Origin: Cocleimonas sp.
GTDB taxonomy: Bacteria > Pseudomonadota > Gammaproteobacteria > Thiotrichales > Thiotrichaceae
Direction: 5' to 3'
NCBI GenBank assembly: GCA_021647365.1
Contig: JAKIUW010000031.1
Span: 1-38,587, forward strand
DNA length: 38,587 nt
The notes under the pieces are model-generated. The model saw nothing but the letters and a program-made list of their open reading frames with translations, ran no database searches and had not been told where the DNA came from. Of the stretch, positions 25,717 through 32,753 are shown in pieces (positions within the stretch are counted from its first letter, which is position 1; the number at the start of each line of letters is the position of its first letter). Made by a program: the position numbers and the translations under genes.

Positions 25717-26880
25717 ATGCAATACATTTTTAACAAGACGCTACTCGTAAGCGCATTAACACTAGCAATCGCACCAGCTGCATATGCAACTAATGGATTA
25801 GCACCTACAGGCTTGGGGCAAATACACAAGGCAATGGGTGGTGCAGCAGCAGGTAACCCTGAAAATACGATGACAATGGCTACCAATCCTGCGGCAGCTT
25901 CGTTTATTGAAGATGGCATGGATATTGGGTTAGAGTTGTTTGTTCCTGTGAGAGAAACTACTACTGGTGGGCCATTTCCAGTTAAACGTTATACTGGAAA
26001 TGGCACAGCAGCTTTTGCTATTCCTGAGAATGGATTTAAGAAAACATTATCTAATGGTTTGTCAGTTGGTTTAACGGCATATGGTAATGGTGGTATGAAT
26101 ACAGATTATGGGGTAAGCCCATTTGAAAATTTCCCTATGCCTCATCCTCCAGGAAATGCAAGTGGAGGTATAGGTATTGATTTCAAACAAGTTTTTATCT
26201 CGCCAACTATTTCAAAGAAAATTGGTAATAACCACAGTGTGGCAATTGCAGTTAATTTAGTAGGGCAAACCTTTAAGAGTAAAGGTGTTGTTGCTCCAAA
26301 TACTGTAGGTACAGATACAGCAACAGGTATAGGTGCAACTCTTGGTTGGATGGGAAAAATATCTCCTAATGTAACAGTGGGTTTATCTCATAGATTGAAA
26401 ACAAAAATGAGTAAATTTAAGAACCATACAGGCATGTTTCGTACAACGGGTGGAAAGTTAGATGTGCCGGGTGCGACAACCTTAGGTATCTCTTTCAATA
26501 CAAGCCCAAAAACAAAAGTAGCCATTGATTTACAGCGTATTTACTACGGTAAAGTAAAAGCAATCAAAGATGGTTTCGGATGGGACGACCAAGATATTAT
26601 TAAACTGGGTGTAAAACATCAGCTAAATAATAAAGTTGCGTTAATGGGTGGACTTAACTACGGAAAATCACCAGTTACGTCAGAAAATGTAGGTCATGCG
26701 ATACTTGCACCAGCAGTTTCTGAAAAGCATCTTTCTTTAGGGGCAGAGATCAAGATGAATAAGCATTCAAGTGTTTCACTTTCATATGTACATGCCTTTG
26801 AAAATGATGTGACTAATGGAGCAATTACTACACGAATGGCTCAAGATGCGGTAGGTGTTGGTTACAGCAGAACATTTTAA
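25717..26880 (+). CDS. FadL/OMPP1/TodX-family outer-membrane transporter
   Basis: The 387-residue product has a signal peptide ending near residue 24 (AAYA/TNG), then the FadL-like N-terminal hatch region (GLAPTGLGQIHKAMGGAAAG, TMTMATNPAAASF with the conserved NPA). Amphipathic beta strands continue to a terminal phenylalanine (GVGYSRTF), the usual signal for outer-membrane insertion. The family carries hydrophobic molecules such as long-chain fatty acids or aromatic hydrocarbons across the outer membrane. The substrate cannot be read here, so fadL is not assigned. At 387 residues it is shorter than E. coli FadL (446). AGGAGAT precedes the ATG. It is followed by a terminator and a small secreted SCP2-like gene. 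Confidence 0.88.
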   Translation: MQYIFNKTLLVSALTLAIAPAAYATNGLAPTGLGQIHKAMGGAAAGNPENTMTMATNPAAASFIEDGMDIGLELFVPVRETTTGGPFPVKRYTGNGTAAFAIPENGFKKTLSNGLSVGLTAYGNGGMNTDYGVSPFENFPMPHPPGNASGGIGIDFKQVFISPTISKKIGNNHSVAIAVNLVGQTFKSKGVVAPNTVGTDTATGIGATLGWMGKISPNVTVGLSHRLKTKMSKFKNHTGMFRTTGGKLDVPGATTLGISFNTSPKTKVAIDLQRIYYGKVKAIKDGFGWDDQDIIKLGVKHQLNNKVALMGGLNYGKSPVTSENVGHAILAPAVSEKHLSLGAEIKMNKHSSVSLSYVHAFENDVTNGAITTRMAQDAVGVGYSRTF

Positions 26881-26893
26881 AAAAAGTTTAATT

Positions 26894-26922
26894 AAAAGCG
26901 AGCTTATAGCTCGCTTTTTTTT
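26894..26922 (+). terminator. Rho-independent terminator after the FadL-type gene
   Basis: AAAAGCGAGCT and AGCTCGCTTTT pair as an 11-bp stem with a TAT loop, followed by further T's (eight in all). It lies 14 bp after the stop and suggests the next gene is transcribed separately or by read-through. Confidence 0.92.
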
Positions 26923-26971
26923 GGACAAAATTATCTAAGTAGCTATCTAAGTAATTAAAGGAGGAAATAAA

Positions 26972-27496
26972 ATGCTCAAAAAGACAGGAATCATTTTAGC
27001 ATTAAGCTTAGCATCAACATCGTTGATGGCAGTTGAATACATGGATGCAGCATGGGCGAAGCAGGCCTGTAATGCTTGGAATAAGAGTGCTGTACTAACA
27101 ACACAATTAGGTAGCAAGCATGAGTCAAAATGGGTCAGTAATAATGCAGGCAGAGGTTATAAGCTGGTTCAAATGTACCGTAGTAGCTGTGGCGTGAAGA
27201 GCAAGGTTCAGCTCACCATCGCCGATAAAGGCGGAAAAGCCATGTGTATTTATGGTGGCAAGCCTGATGGAAAAAAGATGAATATGAGAGTTGATTATCT
27301 TATGCATGCAACGGATAAAAACTGGAATTGCATGGGCAGAGGTTCATTTGGTTGTGGTGCAATGGGCGCGATGATGTCTGGTAAACTCAGATTTAGCGGG
27401 CCTAAAATGGAAGCGATGAAAGTAATGACACCATTTGAAAACTTCTTAAAGTTAGCGGGTAAAGTACCTGGTAATCAGAAAGCTTGTCCTAAGTAA
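26972..27496 (+). CDS. Small secreted SCP2-like (sterol-carrier-type) lipid-binding protein
   Basis: The 174-residue product has a signal peptide (cleavage near residue 20, SLMA/VEY) and six or more cysteines, consistent with disulfides in the periplasm. The central and C-terminal part reads like an SCP2 domain: strands LTIADKGG and CIYGGKP, VDYLMHATDKNWNCMGRG, then GAMMSGKLRFSGPKMEAM followed by a helix FENFLKLAGKVPG. SCP2 domains bind lipids in a hydrophobic tunnel and are mostly cytosolic in bacteria, so an exported one is notable. The match is by eye and could be convergent. AAAGGAGG gives a strong ribosome site. It lies 92 bp after the FadL-type porin, which suggests related cargo. Confidence 0.65.
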   Translation: MLKKTGIILALSLASTSLMAVEYMDAAWAKQACNAWNKSAVLTTQLGSKHESKWVSNNAGRGYKLVQMYRSSCGVKSKVQLTIADKGGKAMCIYGGKPDGKKMNMRVDYLMHATDKNWNCMGRGSFGCGAMGAMMSGKLRFSGPKMEAMKVMTPFENFLKLAGKVPGNQKACPK

Positions 27497-27525
27497 TATA
27501 TAAACTAGGTCATCTAGTTTGATTG

Positions 27526-27553
27526 AAAGCCTAGCCTAGTGCTGGGCTTTTTT
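27526..27553 (+). terminator. Rho-independent terminator after the SCP2-like gene
   Basis: AAAGCCTAGC and GCTGGGCTTT pair (one T-G wobble) around a 5-base loop and are followed by TTT, making six T's in a row. It lies 30 bp after the stop. Confidence 0.85.
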
Positions 27554-27621
27554 GTGGGTGGTTTGGCAAGTAAGAACTAAGGTCAAAAGATGTTTTTACT
27601 CGGCTCCGTGGCAAAAAAATT

Positions 27622-28476
27622 TTAAAACTGGTGCTTCTCGCAAGCCGTCAATGTGTTTTTCATCAGCATGGCAACCGTCATTGGCCCAACCCCACCCGGT
27701 ACGGGCGTAATCCATTCTGCGCGTTCGACCGCTGTTTCAAATTCTACATCACCGGCAAGCTTGCCGTTTTCTAGTCGGTTAATGCCGACATCAATAACCG
27801 TCGCCCCTTGCTTTATCCACTCACCTTTGATTAAACCCGCCTTGCCGACAGCAGCGACGAGGATGTCTGCATTTGCAACTAGTTCAGGCGTATTTTTGGT
27901 AAAGCGGTGGCAGACCGTTACAGTGCAACCAGCAAGTAGTAATTCAAGCATCATCGGGCGACCAACGATATTGGATGCACCAATGATAACGGCATGACTG
28001 CCATAAAACTTCTCGCAAATGGATTCAAGTAAACGGATAATGCCAAACGGCGTGCAAGGCCTAAGTCCAGGAATTCGCAGGGCAAGTCTGCCAACATTAA
28101 TAGGGTGGAAGCCATCCACATCCTTATCAGGGTGTATACGCTCAATTACTAATGAAGCATCAAGGTGTTCAGGCAAGGGAAGTTGCACGAGTATGCCATC
28201 AATTTCAGAATCAGCGTTTAACTCATCAATCAGTGAGATTAGTTCGTGCTGTGTCGTTTCTGTTGGCAAATCGTAAGAGCGTGAAAGTATGCCTATTTCC
28301 TTACAGGCTTTGCGCTTATGTCCAACATATACCTCAGAGGCTGGGTCGCCACCAATTAAGATAACGGCTAAACCTGGAGGGCGCTTGCCATTAGCTATAC
28401 GCTTTTCAACAGCAACTTTAACTTCATCGCGTACTTCGGCTGATACTTTTTTTCCATCGATAATTTTTGCGGGCAT
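27622..28476 (-). CDS. folD: Bifunctional methylenetetrahydrofolate dehydrogenase / methenyltetrahydrofolate cyclohydrolase
   Basis: FolD oxidises 5,10-methylene-THF to methenyl-THF with NADP and hydrolyses it to 10-formyl-THF, supplying purine and fMet synthesis. The 284-residue product has Tyr50 and catalytic Lys54 in YVGHKRKAC, ILVQLPLP, KDVDGFHPINVG, the Rossmann segment IIGASNIVGRP and the C-terminal TPVPGGVGPMTVAML. The frame is open back to 28530, but those 18 residues derive from the edge of the repeat. The ATG at 28476 gives the canonical MPAKIIDGK start. The repeat pair at 28516-28585 lies 39 bp upstream and must overlap or border its promoter. Confidence 0.96.
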   Translation of the reverse strand: MPAKIIDGKKVSAEVRDEVKVAVEKRIANGKRPPGLAVILIGGDPASEVYVGHKRKACKEIGILSRSYDLPTETTQHELISLIDELNADSEIDGILVQLPLPEHLDASLVIERIHPDKDVDGFHPINVGRLALRIPGLRPCTPFGIIRLLESICEKFYGSHAVIIGASNIVGRPMMLELLLAGCTVTVCHRFTKNTPELVANADILVAAVGKAGLIKGEWIKQGATVIDVGINRLENGKLAGDVEFETAVERAEWITPVPGGVGPMTVAMLMKNTLTACEKHQF

Positions 28477-28515
28477 ATTGATTGGCTTCCAAAAGGTCTC
28501 TATTAATTTTACAGA

Positions 28516-28585
28516 GCACCCCCCCCCCACTTTTACATGATGTTTTAGCTAATGATAAACATCATGTAAAACTAGGGGGGTGTGC
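28516..28585. repeat. G-run interspersed repeat, site 7: inverted pair of two variants
   Basis: The left arm (28516-28545) carries the AAAAGTG form with ten C/G, and the right arm (28557-28585) carries the AAAACTAGG form. They are inverted around the loop TAGCTAATGAT and share AAACATCATGTAAAA. The mixed variants mean that the two arms were not simply copied from each other. It lies between folD and the DUF3820 gene. Confidence 0.9.
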
Positions 28586-28632
28586 TTTTTATAGTATGAG
28601 TTTAGTCATCACTATTTAGCGATAGTATGTTA

Positions 28633-28887
28633 CTACTGGCGCAATGGTTCAAATAAGTATTCTAATCCATTTACTTTGATTGTGTGAACGATTCCTAAAA
28701 GCTTGCCGAGTTCTCCATCAGGGAGACCTTCGCCAGCAAACCAAACGACATAAGGTTCGGGCAGATCAATCAATAGTAATCCTTTGTGTTTTCCAAACGG
28801 CATTTTGTATTTTGAAAGCTTTAGTAATAGCTCGGGGTCGGATGCTAAACGCTCAATGCCAGTATCGTGAGCTTGACTGCTAGCCAT
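28633..28887 (-). CDS. DUF3820-family small protein
   Basis: This 84-residue cytoplasmic protein shows the DUF3820 signature: MPFGKHKGLLLIDLPEPYVVWFAGEGLPDGELG split over residues 29-61, followed by LLGIVHTIKVNGLEYLFEPLR. The family is widespread in gammaproteobacteria. It has been linked by annotation to a quorum-sensing-regulated virulence factor, but its biochemical role is unknown. The ATG at 28887 directly abuts the hflD stop at 28888, so the two are almost certainly cotranscribed and translationally coupled. Length is normal. Confidence 0.88.
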   Translation of the reverse strand: MASSQAHDTGIERLASDPELLLKLSKYKMPFGKHKGLLLIDLPEPYVVWFAGEGLPDGELGKLLGIVHTIKVNGLEYLFEPLRQ

Positions 28888-29538
28888 TTAAAGCGATGAT
28901 TTAATTTCAGATAAGAATATATCAGCTTGCTGCTGAAGTTTTCCACGTTCTAATAAAAGCTTCCAGCGCGTTCCGCCTGCTTGTCGCCATAGCAATGCCG
29001 CTCTTATTCCCGATAATAATAAAGCGCGAATTTTCGCCGCGTTTTTAGGGTTGGCAAGATGTGTTTGATCACCTTGTATCATAATCTTCGGCCCAATATC
29101 ACTGATGCTATTGGCGTAAATATCAGCGAGTGATGCCGTGATATTTTCATGCTCTTGGTCAAAAAACTCTAACTTCTTTTGAGTATCCTGAATACCTTGA
29201 ATAACCTCTTCAAATACTGCTGGATTTTTGTGTAGCTTCTTTTCTAAGTGCAGCACACCCAAGGCGTAGCGTGTGGATTCCATATCTTTGGGTTTGCCAT
29301 CAGGGGTAAGCGGCCCTGCGCCAAGTTGGTAGAGCATGGATTTTAGGCCAGTTTGGATATTATTTAATGAGCCATAAAGCTCTATGGCATCGTTTGCATT
29401 TTCTTCTAATATGCTACTGATGCACGTGTTGTAAAGTACATCGTCGACCTTTCCTGTGTTGGAAACTTGGGTTACACCTTCAATGGATTGAAAGAGTGCT
29501 GCCAGTGCGATGGTACGATTTTGCAGGTTTGATTCCAC
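28888..29538 (-). CDS. hflD: HflD homologue (high-frequency lysogenization protein)
   Basis: The 216-residue, mostly helical protein matches HflD from its start (NRTIALAALFQSIEGVTQVSNTG) through LYGSLNNIQTGLKSMLYQLG, RYALGVLHLEKKL and the C-terminal RIRALLLSGIRAALLWRQAGGTRWKLLLERGK-like segment. In E. coli HflD is a membrane-associated protein that binds phage lambda CII; its cellular role is unclear. In E. coli hflD follows mnmA directly. Here the order is the same, but 248 bp with two repeats intervene, so hflD may have gained its own promoter. Confidence 0.93.
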   Translation of the reverse strand: MESNLQNRTIALAALFQSIEGVTQVSNTGKVDDVLYNTCISSILEENANDAIELYGSLNNIQTGLKSMLYQLGAGPLTPDGKPKDMESTRYALGVLHLEKKLHKNPAVFEEVIQGIQDTQKKLEFFDQEHENITASLADIYANSISDIGPKIMIQGDQTHLANPKNAAKIRALLLSGIRAALLWRQAGGTRWKLLLERGKLQQQADIFLSEIKSSL

Positions 29539-29611
29539 TTAATATCTCAAGAGTTTAGCTAAAAGTGAAGAATACATTATTAGAGAGCTTTTTTATATGT
29601 GCTTATCTATT

Positions 29612-29637
29612 CATCATGTAAAAGTAGGGGGGTGTGC
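29612..29637 (+). repeat. G-run interspersed repeat, site 8: solitary copy
   Basis: CATCATGTAAAAGTAGGGGG then GTGTGC is a third sequence variant, intermediate between AGTGGG and ACTAGG. It lies 73 bp upstream of the hflD start codon and 150 bp past the mnmA stop. The G-run is on the plus strand although both neighbours are on the minus strand. Confidence 0.86.
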
Positions 29638-29676
29638 TAATACTAAATTAGTTAACATCTCTTTATTTAGTAAAGG

Positions 29677-29787
29677 GTGTCGTAAAAGGATAAATCGTAG
29701 GTTGGTGCTGAGCTTGAGAAGCCCAACGATCACGTCATGTTGGGCTTCGTTCCTCAGAGCCAACCTACAAAACGTACTTTACAACAC
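29677..29787. repeat. Long imperfect palindrome at the mnmA 3' end (REP/MITE-like)
   Basis: GTGTCGTAAA at the left edge matches the complement of TTTACAACAC at the right. Inside, CGTAGGTTGG..GCTGAG pairs with CTCAGAGCCAACCTAC, and GAAGCCCAAC with GTTGGGCTTC around the loop GATCACGTCAT. The GTAGGTTGG/GCCCAAC pattern resembles short palindromic repeats common in other gammaproteobacterial genomes (from memory). The right arm just reaches the mnmA stop codon, so it may serve as the mnmA terminator. Confidence 0.8.
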
Positions 29788-30881
29788 TAATCACAGGTTG
29801 ATTGCATTTTATCAATTATCCCACCGCCCAAGCAAATATTGTTATCGTAAAAAACAATAGATTGACCGGGTGTGATGGCGCGCTGTGGTTCATCAAAACA
29901 AACAACACAGTTATCGCCATCCACTACCACGCGACATGCTTGCTCAGTTTGGCGATAACGAATTTTTGCCTTGCAACTAAAATCGTTAGCTGGCGTATTG
30001 CCAGAGACCCAATGTAACTGCGATGCCTTGAGTTGTTGTTTAAGTAATAGCGGATGATTATGTCCTTGCGCCGCAATCAGTTGATTGGTTTTTAAGTTTT
30101 TATCCACTACAAACCACGGCTCTTCGCTGGATGTTTTTAGCCCGCCGATGCCCAAGCCTTGGCGTTGCCCAAAGGTGTAATACATTAAGCCTTGGTGTTG
30201 CCCGATTACGTCGCCTTCGGGTGTGATAATGTCCCCTGGCTGTGCGGGCAAAAAGCGTTGTAAAAATTCAGTAAATTTACGCTCACCAATAAAACAAATA
30301 CCCGTGCTGTCTTTTTTATTGGCGGTATCAAAGCCAGCTTTTTGTGCCAGTGCGCGCACTTTTGGCTTTTCTAATTCGCCAATAGGGAAGAGGCTTTTGG
30401 CTAACTGGTTCTGCTGTAGCGTGTATAAGAAATAAGTTTGGTCTTTATTTTCATCAATACCTTTTAGTATTTTTAATTGTGCGCCACTGCGGTCGATACG
30501 CGCGTAATGCCCCGTGGCGATAAAATCAGCGCCTAGCTCAAGTGCATACTCTAAAAAGGCTTTAAACTTAATTTCTTTATTGCACATGATATCGGGGTTA
30601 GGTGTACGACCTGAACGGTACTCTTCTAAGAAATACTCGAATACATTATCCCAATATTCGCCCGAAAAATTGACCGTGTGTAATGTTATGCCAAGCGCAT
30701 CACTCACCGATTGAGCATCCGCTAAATCCTCGGTTGCGGTGCAATATTCTTCGGTGTCATCTTCCTCCCAGTTTTTCATAAACAAGCCTTCGACATCATA
30801 GCCCTGTTCAATTAGGAGCAGTGCAGCAACGGAGGAATCTACTCCGCCAGACATACCGATAATGACTTTTTGTTTTTTCAT
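29787..30881 (-). CDS. mnmA: tRNA-specific 2-thiouridylase MnmA
   Basis: MnmA makes 2-thiouridine at wobble position 34 of tRNA-Lys, -Glu and -Gln, using sulfur relayed by the Tus proteins. The 364-residue product has the PP-loop GMSGGVDSS (9-17) for adenylation of the uridine and the catalytic cysteine pair Cys100 (DIMCNKE) and Cys196 (STGICFIGER). GHYARI and the C-terminal beta barrel, which includes GQSIVFYDNNICLGGGII, are also present. Length is normal. A repeat copy lies 23 bp upstream of the start, and a long palindrome ends at the stop codon. Confidence 0.96.
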   Translation of the reverse strand: MKKQKVIIGMSGGVDSSVAALLLIEQGYDVEGLFMKNWEEDDTEEYCTATEDLADAQSVSDALGITLHTVNFSGEYWDNVFEYFLEEYRSGRTPNPDIMCNKEIKFKAFLEYALELGADFIATGHYARIDRSGAQLKILKGIDENKDQTYFLYTLQQNQLAKSLFPIGELEKPKVRALAQKAGFDTANKKDSTGICFIGERKFTEFLQRFLPAQPGDIITPEGDVIGQHQGLMYYTFGQRQGLGIGGLKTSSEEPWFVVDKNLKTNQLIAAQGHNHPLLLKQQLKASQLHWVSGNTPANDFSCKAKIRYRQTEQACRVVVDGDNCVVCFDEPQRAITPGQSIVFYDNNICLGGGIIDKMQSTCD

Positions 30882-30903
30882 GTGTGAGTGTTTTATTAAG
30901 CTA

Positions 30904-30927
30904 TGCCGTAAAAGTGGGGGGGTGTGC
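30904..30927 (+). repeat. G-run interspersed repeat, site 9: solitary copy
   Basis: TGCCGTAAAAGTG with seven G in all and TGTGC lies in the 67-bp gap between the SDR stop and the mnmA start. CC replaces CAT of the usual CATG. The G-run is on the plus strand, opposite to both genes. In so short a gap it must overlap the mnmA promoter or leader. Confidence 0.86.
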
Positions 30928-30948
30928 TTTTAATAATAATGATAAGGG

Positions 30949-31641
30949 CTACCATGGAATAATACTTCCATCTATATCAAAGAATTTTCCACTATCGCTA
31001 ATATCACATTCGCCCAATATTTTTATCAGCATGGTGCAGGATTCTTCAACAGAAATTTCCCCATGTGGTCCACCCATATCGGTGCGTACCCAACCGGGGT
31101 GAAGAATTAATGCGGTAATATCCAAATGCCGCAAATCATGTGCGGCGCTAACCATAACGGCATTTAATGCTGCTTTAGTCGCACGATAAGCATAAGCTCC
31201 GCCCGAACCATTATCATTTATGCTACCCATTTTGCTGCTCATGCTGGCGATGATTTTCTTGTCACTCATGGCGACATTCTCTACAAAATTCTCCATCATT
31301 TTCATCGGTGATACAAGGTTTACGGCAACCGCCTCTTCCCACGCATTATCATCGGTTTTGCCAAACTGTGAAGCGCCCAGCGCGTGGACGCCTGCATTAT
31401 TGAGGAGAATATCAACAGGCTTGCCTTTAAGTGCTTTTTTAAGTGCGTCCATTTGTTTATAGTCAGTCACCTCAAGGGCGTGGATGGTGAGCGCCTTATG
31501 CTTATCCGCAAGCTTATTCAGCGCTTTCGCCTTCTTAGGCTTGCGACAACAAGCATGAACCTCCCAGCCTTCGCTTAAGTATTGATTGCAAAGCTCTAGC
31601 CCAATTCCACGGTTGGCTCCTGTGATAAGAAGTGTTGGCAT
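30949..31641 (-). CDS. Short-chain dehydrogenase/reductase (SDR family)
   Basis: The 230-residue product is a classical SDR: TGANRGIGLEL (7-17) binds the NAD(P) dinucleotide, NNAGVHALG (81-89) stabilises the fold, serines near 133-140 and Tyr152/Lys156 (YRATK) are catalytic, and HPGWVRTDMGG follows. The pattern is closest to the C-factor/CsgA-like subgroup of carbonyl reductases, whose substrates are mostly unknown. It is divergent from selD with 68 bp between start codons, so the two may share a regulatory region. No function in selenium metabolism can be inferred from that alone. Confidence 0.88.
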   Translation of the reverse strand: MPTLLITGANRGIGLELCNQYLSEGWEVHACCRKPKKAKALNKLADKHKALTIHALEVTDYKQMDALKKALKGKPVDILLNNAGVHALGASQFGKTDDNAWEEAVAVNLVSPMKMMENFVENVAMSDKKIIASMSSKMGSINDNGSGGAYAYRATKAALNAVMVSAAHDLRHLDITALILHPGWVRTDMGGPHGEISVEESCTMLIKILGECDISDSGKFFDIDGSIIPW

Positions 31642-31709
31642 AATAATTCCTGTTTAGTTTATAAATGGAAGTATACTCCACCCTTATTTTATAGTTAAGC
31701 TTCTAACTT

Positions 31710-32753
31710 ATGGATACTTCCCAAATAAAAATGACCGAATACAGCCACGGCTCAGGCTGTGGTTGTAAAATTTCACCAGCGGTTTTGGATGTGATGCTCA
31801 AAAGTGAAATTCCTGCGATGGTGGATGAATCGCTTTTAGTGGGCAATAGCACACGTGATGATGCGGCGGTTTATGACTTGGGCAATGGCACTGCAATTAT
31901 TAGTACGACGGATTTTTTTATGCCGATCGTGGATGACCCTTTTACCTTTGGGCGTATCGCCGCGACTAACGCCATCAGCGATATTTACGCCATGGGCGGT
32001 AAGCCGATTATGGCGATTGCGATTTTTGGTTGGCCGCTGGATAAGTTGCCTGCGGAAGTTGGGCAACAGGTTATTGAGGGTGGCAGGCAGGCATGTAAAG
32101 ATGCGGGGATGTCATTAGCGGGCGGGCATAGTATTGATGCGCCAGAGCCAATTTTTGGGCTAGCGGTAACAGGTACTGTTGCGACAGAGCAGGTCAAAGA
32201 GAACTCCACCGCCAAGGCTGGCAATAAGCTGTACCTCACTAAACCTTTGGGCGTAGGGATACTTTCAACCGCGCAAAAGAAGAAAATCATCAAAGATGAA
32301 CATGCTCACATTGCCCCAGAAACGATGTGCACTTTAAATGATATTGGTTCAAAACTGGCGATGCTAGATTGCGTAACCGCGATGACGGATGTAACTGGGT
32401 TTGGACTGGCTGGGCATTTACGCGAGATGTGCGAAGGCAGTGGTTTACAAGCTGAAATTAACTATAATCAGCTTCCGTTGTTACCCCATGTTTTGGATTA
32501 TCTTACGCTGGGTTGTTCGCCTGGTGGTACAGAACGTAATTTTGAAAGCTATGGATATTGTTTGAATAAAATAAGCGCTGAACAACAATCCATAGTTTGC
32601 GACCCACAAACCAGCGGTGGTTTGTTAGTAGCAGTTGATGCTGAAAATGAAGATGATTTTTTAGATGTAATCAAAAAAGCAGGCTTATCATTAGATTGCA
32701 TTGGATCACTTAGCAGCATCAACAAAAATGCTTCATTAATTACCATCGTATGA
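31710..32753 (+). CDS. selD: Selenide, water dikinase (selenophosphate synthase)
   Basis: SelD makes selenophosphate from selenide and ATP, the selenium donor for selenocysteine and 2-selenouridine. The 347-residue product has the active-site Cys17 and Lys20 in GSGCGCKIS at the same numbering as E. coli. Here position 17 is Cys, not selenocysteine. ATP-binding aspartates follow in NSTRDDAAVYDLG and TTDFFMP, with AGGHSIDAPEP and CDPQTSGGLL later. Its last 4 bases overlap selU (ATGA), giving a classic selD-selU operon. The pairing predicts use of selenium in tRNA; whether selA/selB are also present cannot be seen. Confidence 0.97.
   Translation: MDTSQIKMTEYSHGSGCGCKISPAVLDVMLKSEIPAMVDESLLVGNSTRDDAAVYDLGNGTAIISTTDFFMPIVDDPFTFGRIAATNAISDIYAMGGKPIMAIAIFGWPLDKLPAEVGQQVIEGGRQACKDAGMSLAGGHSIDAPEPIFGLAVTGTVATEQVKENSTAKAGNKLYLTKPLGVGILSTAQKKKIIKDEHAHIAPETMCTLNDIGSKLAMLDCVTAMTDVTGFGLAGHLREMCEGSGLQAEINYNQLPLLPHVLDYLTLGCSPGGTERNFESYGYCLNKISAEQQSIVCDPQTSGGLLVAVDAENEDDFLDVIKKAGLSLDCIGSLSSINKNASLITIV

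Noticed and set aside
28477..28530. N-terminal extension of FolD (MGGGCSVKL...)
   Set aside because: The added residues are encoded by the edge of the C-run repeat; the ATG at 28476 gives the conserved FolD start with Tyr50/Lys54 numbering.
29597..29860. Plus-strand open frame of 87 codons between hflD and mnmA
   Set aside because: It reads through a repeat copy, the long palindrome and antisense mnmA; there is no ribosome site or recognisable feature.
31752..31772. Selenocysteine codon in the SelD active site
   Set aside because: The codon at position 17 is TGT (Cys), with no in-frame TGA.
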